Assembly: GCA_003415625.1 (NCBI GenBank)
Contig: PYIU01000002.1
Location: 4,712,001-4,776,000, forward strand
DNA from: Aquanectria penicillioides
Taxonomy: Eukaryota; Ascomycota; Sordariomycetes; Hypocreales; Nectriaceae
Reading direction: 5' to 3'
DNA length: 64,000 bases
Position numbers and translations under genes: made by a program. Positions within the stretch are counted from its first letter, which is position 1; each line of letters opens with the position of its first letter. A model generated the notes under the pieces. It made no database searches. It saw only the letters and a list, made by a program, of their open reading frames with translations, and had not been told where the DNA came from. Below are positions 61,201 to 64,000 of the stretch, piece after piece.

Positions 61201-63903
61201 ATTTGCACAGCGGGGAGATGCTCAGCACCTGGCCAGGCGCTTGCTTGCTTCCCCTTCCGTTGTGCGGGTGGCGTTGGACCGTGGGCGTTGGACCTTGGAC
61301 CCCGGACCAAGATCCAAGCGTGCGAGTGCGAGGTTGTGGATCGAGTCACTGGCGCGGATGGCGGGCGTGCCATACGGCCAGTACTTTGGGTGTTTGGGGA
61401 GCATCATGCGAAGGCACTGAATAGGAAGGATATTTCGACTTCAAAAGGTCACGTACAGTACCGAAACCATCCTTTAGCATCCTTTCCCGTCGGCCCGCAA
61501 TGTTTCTGCAAAGGGTTTGCATGCAAAGCAAGGAATGTATCCACCGCACCTTGCAACAGAATATCTCGGTGCCTGGAATGAGATGGATGGGATGGATATT
61601 AGATGGAGAATGAATGGACGATGGATGTAAGGGTGCACGTCCAGTGCAAGGGTCACATGGGACCCAAGATGAAAACACCTGATGGGAGGGATGAGGCCAA
61701 AGCGAGACCACAGACTGAGGAACTGAGAGATGAGAGAGGGGCCAAAATCGTGAGAGCATGGACATGATGTAAGGCAGTGAACCATGTCAATCGCTTTCAT
61801 GGGGGGGCTTATTGGGGAAGTCGTAGGGAGAATCCGCATGAGGCGTTATGGGGGGATGTGAAGAGCACCCAGGCACTGGGAGTAGTCCAAGTGGATAGGC
61901 AGGTACCCCGGGTGGTAGGGAAGGCAAGGCTGTGGTTCATTCAACCGACCTGGCTGATTGTGGGTAGGTACGTATACAACACAAGGAACTAAGGTAAAAA
62001 GGAAGGTCCTGGGCAGTATTTGGCAGGAAAAGTGGCATGAAGCGAGGCCCCAAACAGGCTTGACTACAGAACAGGAACGGGGAAGCAAGGGGCCCGCGGC
62101 AACGGGTAGCGAAATTCCGCCCAACGGTCGGCAGCAACAAACGTCTAGCGCTACCCATTGCGCCTAAGGTACCTGGGTACATGCTTTCATCCGGTGGTAC
62201 CACTAACAATGAGCACTAGAGACGTAGGTACATGACACCAAAACCGGCACTGGTGGTTCACGTCAGACCGATGCCCCCAGTGCTCAGCGTCTAAGCCTAC
62301 TACCGTTCTTTTTTCAGATCTTCTCAAGTCATGTTTTTGCCGAACTCTATTTAACATTTGCCGTTTTGAAGACAGTTTAAAACTAGGTACAACCAAACGG
62401 TTTAGCTCGCCGGGAAAGGCTGCGACTATCACGTAGCGCAGCGCCAACGGGAGGCAAGATAGGTACAATGCTAGCCTGTACCTGTGCACGTTGCACGATG
62501 GGACGCCGACTTGTGGGCAAGTACTTTTTCCGAAGCCTTCGGCTGTCCCAGGTTCCGTTAGGTGACGAAACCTCCCGCGAGAGGCACAGCACAGCGCCCG
62601 CGCCCGAAGCGGTAAGGCGCCTGCGTCGTCTGTTGCCGCTATACGCACAGGGGCGAAACGCGCACGCACCGCTTCCCAAGATTGCGACGTGCATCCACTG
62701 ACCATGGCGATTCGACATGACTAAACCTCCACGACTCCACGGCACCTCTCCGACTCCACGGCACTCGAATTCGCCAGCACGTCAAGCGGGCGTTGGCCCC
62801 CGGCTCGTAGCCCCTGTCCCTTGGACCTGGGAACGGCATCTCCATGACACCGCTGTTGTTCATTTGGGCTGTCCCCAAAGCCCTTGTCGCCATCATGGAC
62901 CAAATGGTCCTCACGGCCCTGGGACGAGCCGCCATTTGTTTCTGTTCCTTCTGATGGCTGCTGGAGAGACGACGGACCTCTCAAGTGCCTTCTTTTCCAT
63001 ATCGAAAAGCACGCAATGTGATGGGTTGGCCGAATCCGCGCGCCTCCCCCTACAATTAGCTCACCCGCCCGGCCGCGTCGTCTGTCTGCCACGGTTCCCG
63101 TTCTGTCTCGACCACCTAACCTGTGCCAAGCTCATAACAAGGAGAGAGAGCCACAAGGTGACAGGGATCAGACTCCTACGGCTTCTGCCCAGAGGTTCCC
63201 GCCATTGTCGCCTGCCGGCCCTGCGCTGTTGTTGGTGCACAGAGAGAGACGACCTCTTGTACGGTACCTATCTACCATGCATGCATGCGTAGCAGTAAAA
63301 GCCCTTTCCCATGACCTCACCCAACACTCCAACTTGGTGATGACGATGACGATGGGCACAAGCCATTGAATATTCGCTACTTACCAATCAGAAAACCATT
63401 TCCTCTTTTGACTGGCATGGAATTCGTCGCCTTGTTTTCATAATAAGGGAAACCAGTCCTGAGTGAATGAATTACAGCGGCATCCCGTCACTACGGCCCC
63501 CCCCGCCCCCCCCCCTCGCCCCCTAAGCCAAATCCAGCGCCCGAACTTCTCACCGTGGGGCAGACGGACTGACAAGCATTGGGCAGATGACAGACATGAC
63601 GGTCTTTCACTCTCCACTTGGGTCGAACAAAGTCGCTGACGTACCGATGGCCTTGCGGCCCCCATCGTGGGACTTGATCAAGCCTTTGACTTGCCAACTG
63701 CAACACCAAAAAAACGCCCCCTCCAGCTGCGGCTCCCGCTTCAGCCCCAACCCCAGTGTCGGCTCTCGTCTCATCACCCTTGTTTACCATCTTGGGCAGG
63801 GACTGTTAGGCCTTGCAACGACCCGCCCGTTTCCATGTCAGAGGAAAGTCGCTGGGGCGGCGTCTGATGTGGGTTGTCACCCATACCCATGGCCCTGTGA
63901 TTC

Positions 63904-63965
63904 CCACTCCCACGCTCTCCCTCGCTCTCACTCCCACTCCTACTCCCACTCCCTCTCCCACTTTC
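63904..63965 (+). repeat. Degenerate CACTCCCACTC-type tandem repeat
   Basis: Imperfect CCCACTC and CGCTCTC units over about 60 bp at the right edge; pyrimidine-rich on the plus strand. Confidence 0.7.
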
Positions 63966-64000
63966 ATTCCATGTACCTCGATGGCCCTAGCAGGGACACT

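Larger units (their letters stand above)
57705..64000. other. 6.3 kb tail with no supportable gene
   Basis: Open frames are short, uncorrelated with domain matches and conflict between strands. Features seen are a (TG)19 microsatellite at 58243-58280, near-duplicate GCGATCGATGGCGGAGG and ACGATCGATAGCGGATG at about 59186-59222, GGATGGAT-type repeats at 61572-61627, AGGTAC motifs at 61966-61975, 62168-62180 and 62226-62231, and CACTCCCAC repeats at 63904-63960. A transcription unit without a long frame cannot be excluded. Confidence 0.55.

Noticed and set aside
62717..63292. 191-codon plus-strand frame
   Set aside because: Cys/His/Arg/Pro-rich text without a domain; frames on the other strand are equally long.

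Overview
The window looks like nuclear DNA of a filamentous ascomycete, most likely a Sordariomycete of the order Hypocreales. Protein-coding genes carry short GT-AG introns of about 50-120 bp, the intergenic spaces are long and moderately GC-rich, and the gene set (RED spliceosomal protein, Shr3 chaperone, Pkr1, Zn2Cys6 regulator, wax-synthase-like MBOAT, telomerase reverse transcriptase) is fungal. I cannot name the species.

Layout, left to right: 3'-truncated arrestin-like gene (1-1145, minus); cdc6 (minus); TspO/MBR (plus); mitochondrial ornithine carrier (minus); thymidylate synthase (plus); Shr3 chaperone (minus); REV1 (minus) divergent from RED (plus); uridine/inosine-type nucleoside hydrolase (plus) convergent with a thiamine-pyrophosphate-type mitochondrial carrier (minus); a 3.7 kb gene-poor stretch containing a probable MITE; a conserved acidic protein (plus); a Zn2Cys6 regulator (minus); a wax-synthase-like MBOAT (plus); telomerase reverse transcriptase, 10 exons (minus); a large DH-BAR-SH3 Rho GEF (plus); a Sut1-like sugar transporter (plus); Pkr1 (minus); an F-box-like protein (plus); and a 6.3 kb tail with no gene I can support. 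Exon coordinates are given in each entry and were checked by reading frame.

Functionally this is mostly housekeeping DNA. Four genes act in DNA metabolism: cdc6 licenses origins, thymidylate synthase makes dTMP, REV1 does translesion synthesis, and TERT maintains telomeres. The cdc6 and thymidylate synthase promoters both carry ACGCGT (MCB) motifs, the expected G1/S signature. No secondary-metabolite cluster, CRISPR array or viral region is seen.

The most important technical observation is that six genes need nine single-base insertions to read through, always at or next to a run of G or C and always because one base is missing. That points to systematic G/C homopolymer contraction in the assembly rather than gene death. 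The most interesting element is a 398 bp AT-rich insertion at 22840-23237 with about 75 bp terminal inverted repeats and an identical 9 bp flanking repeat, features of a Mutator-type MITE.
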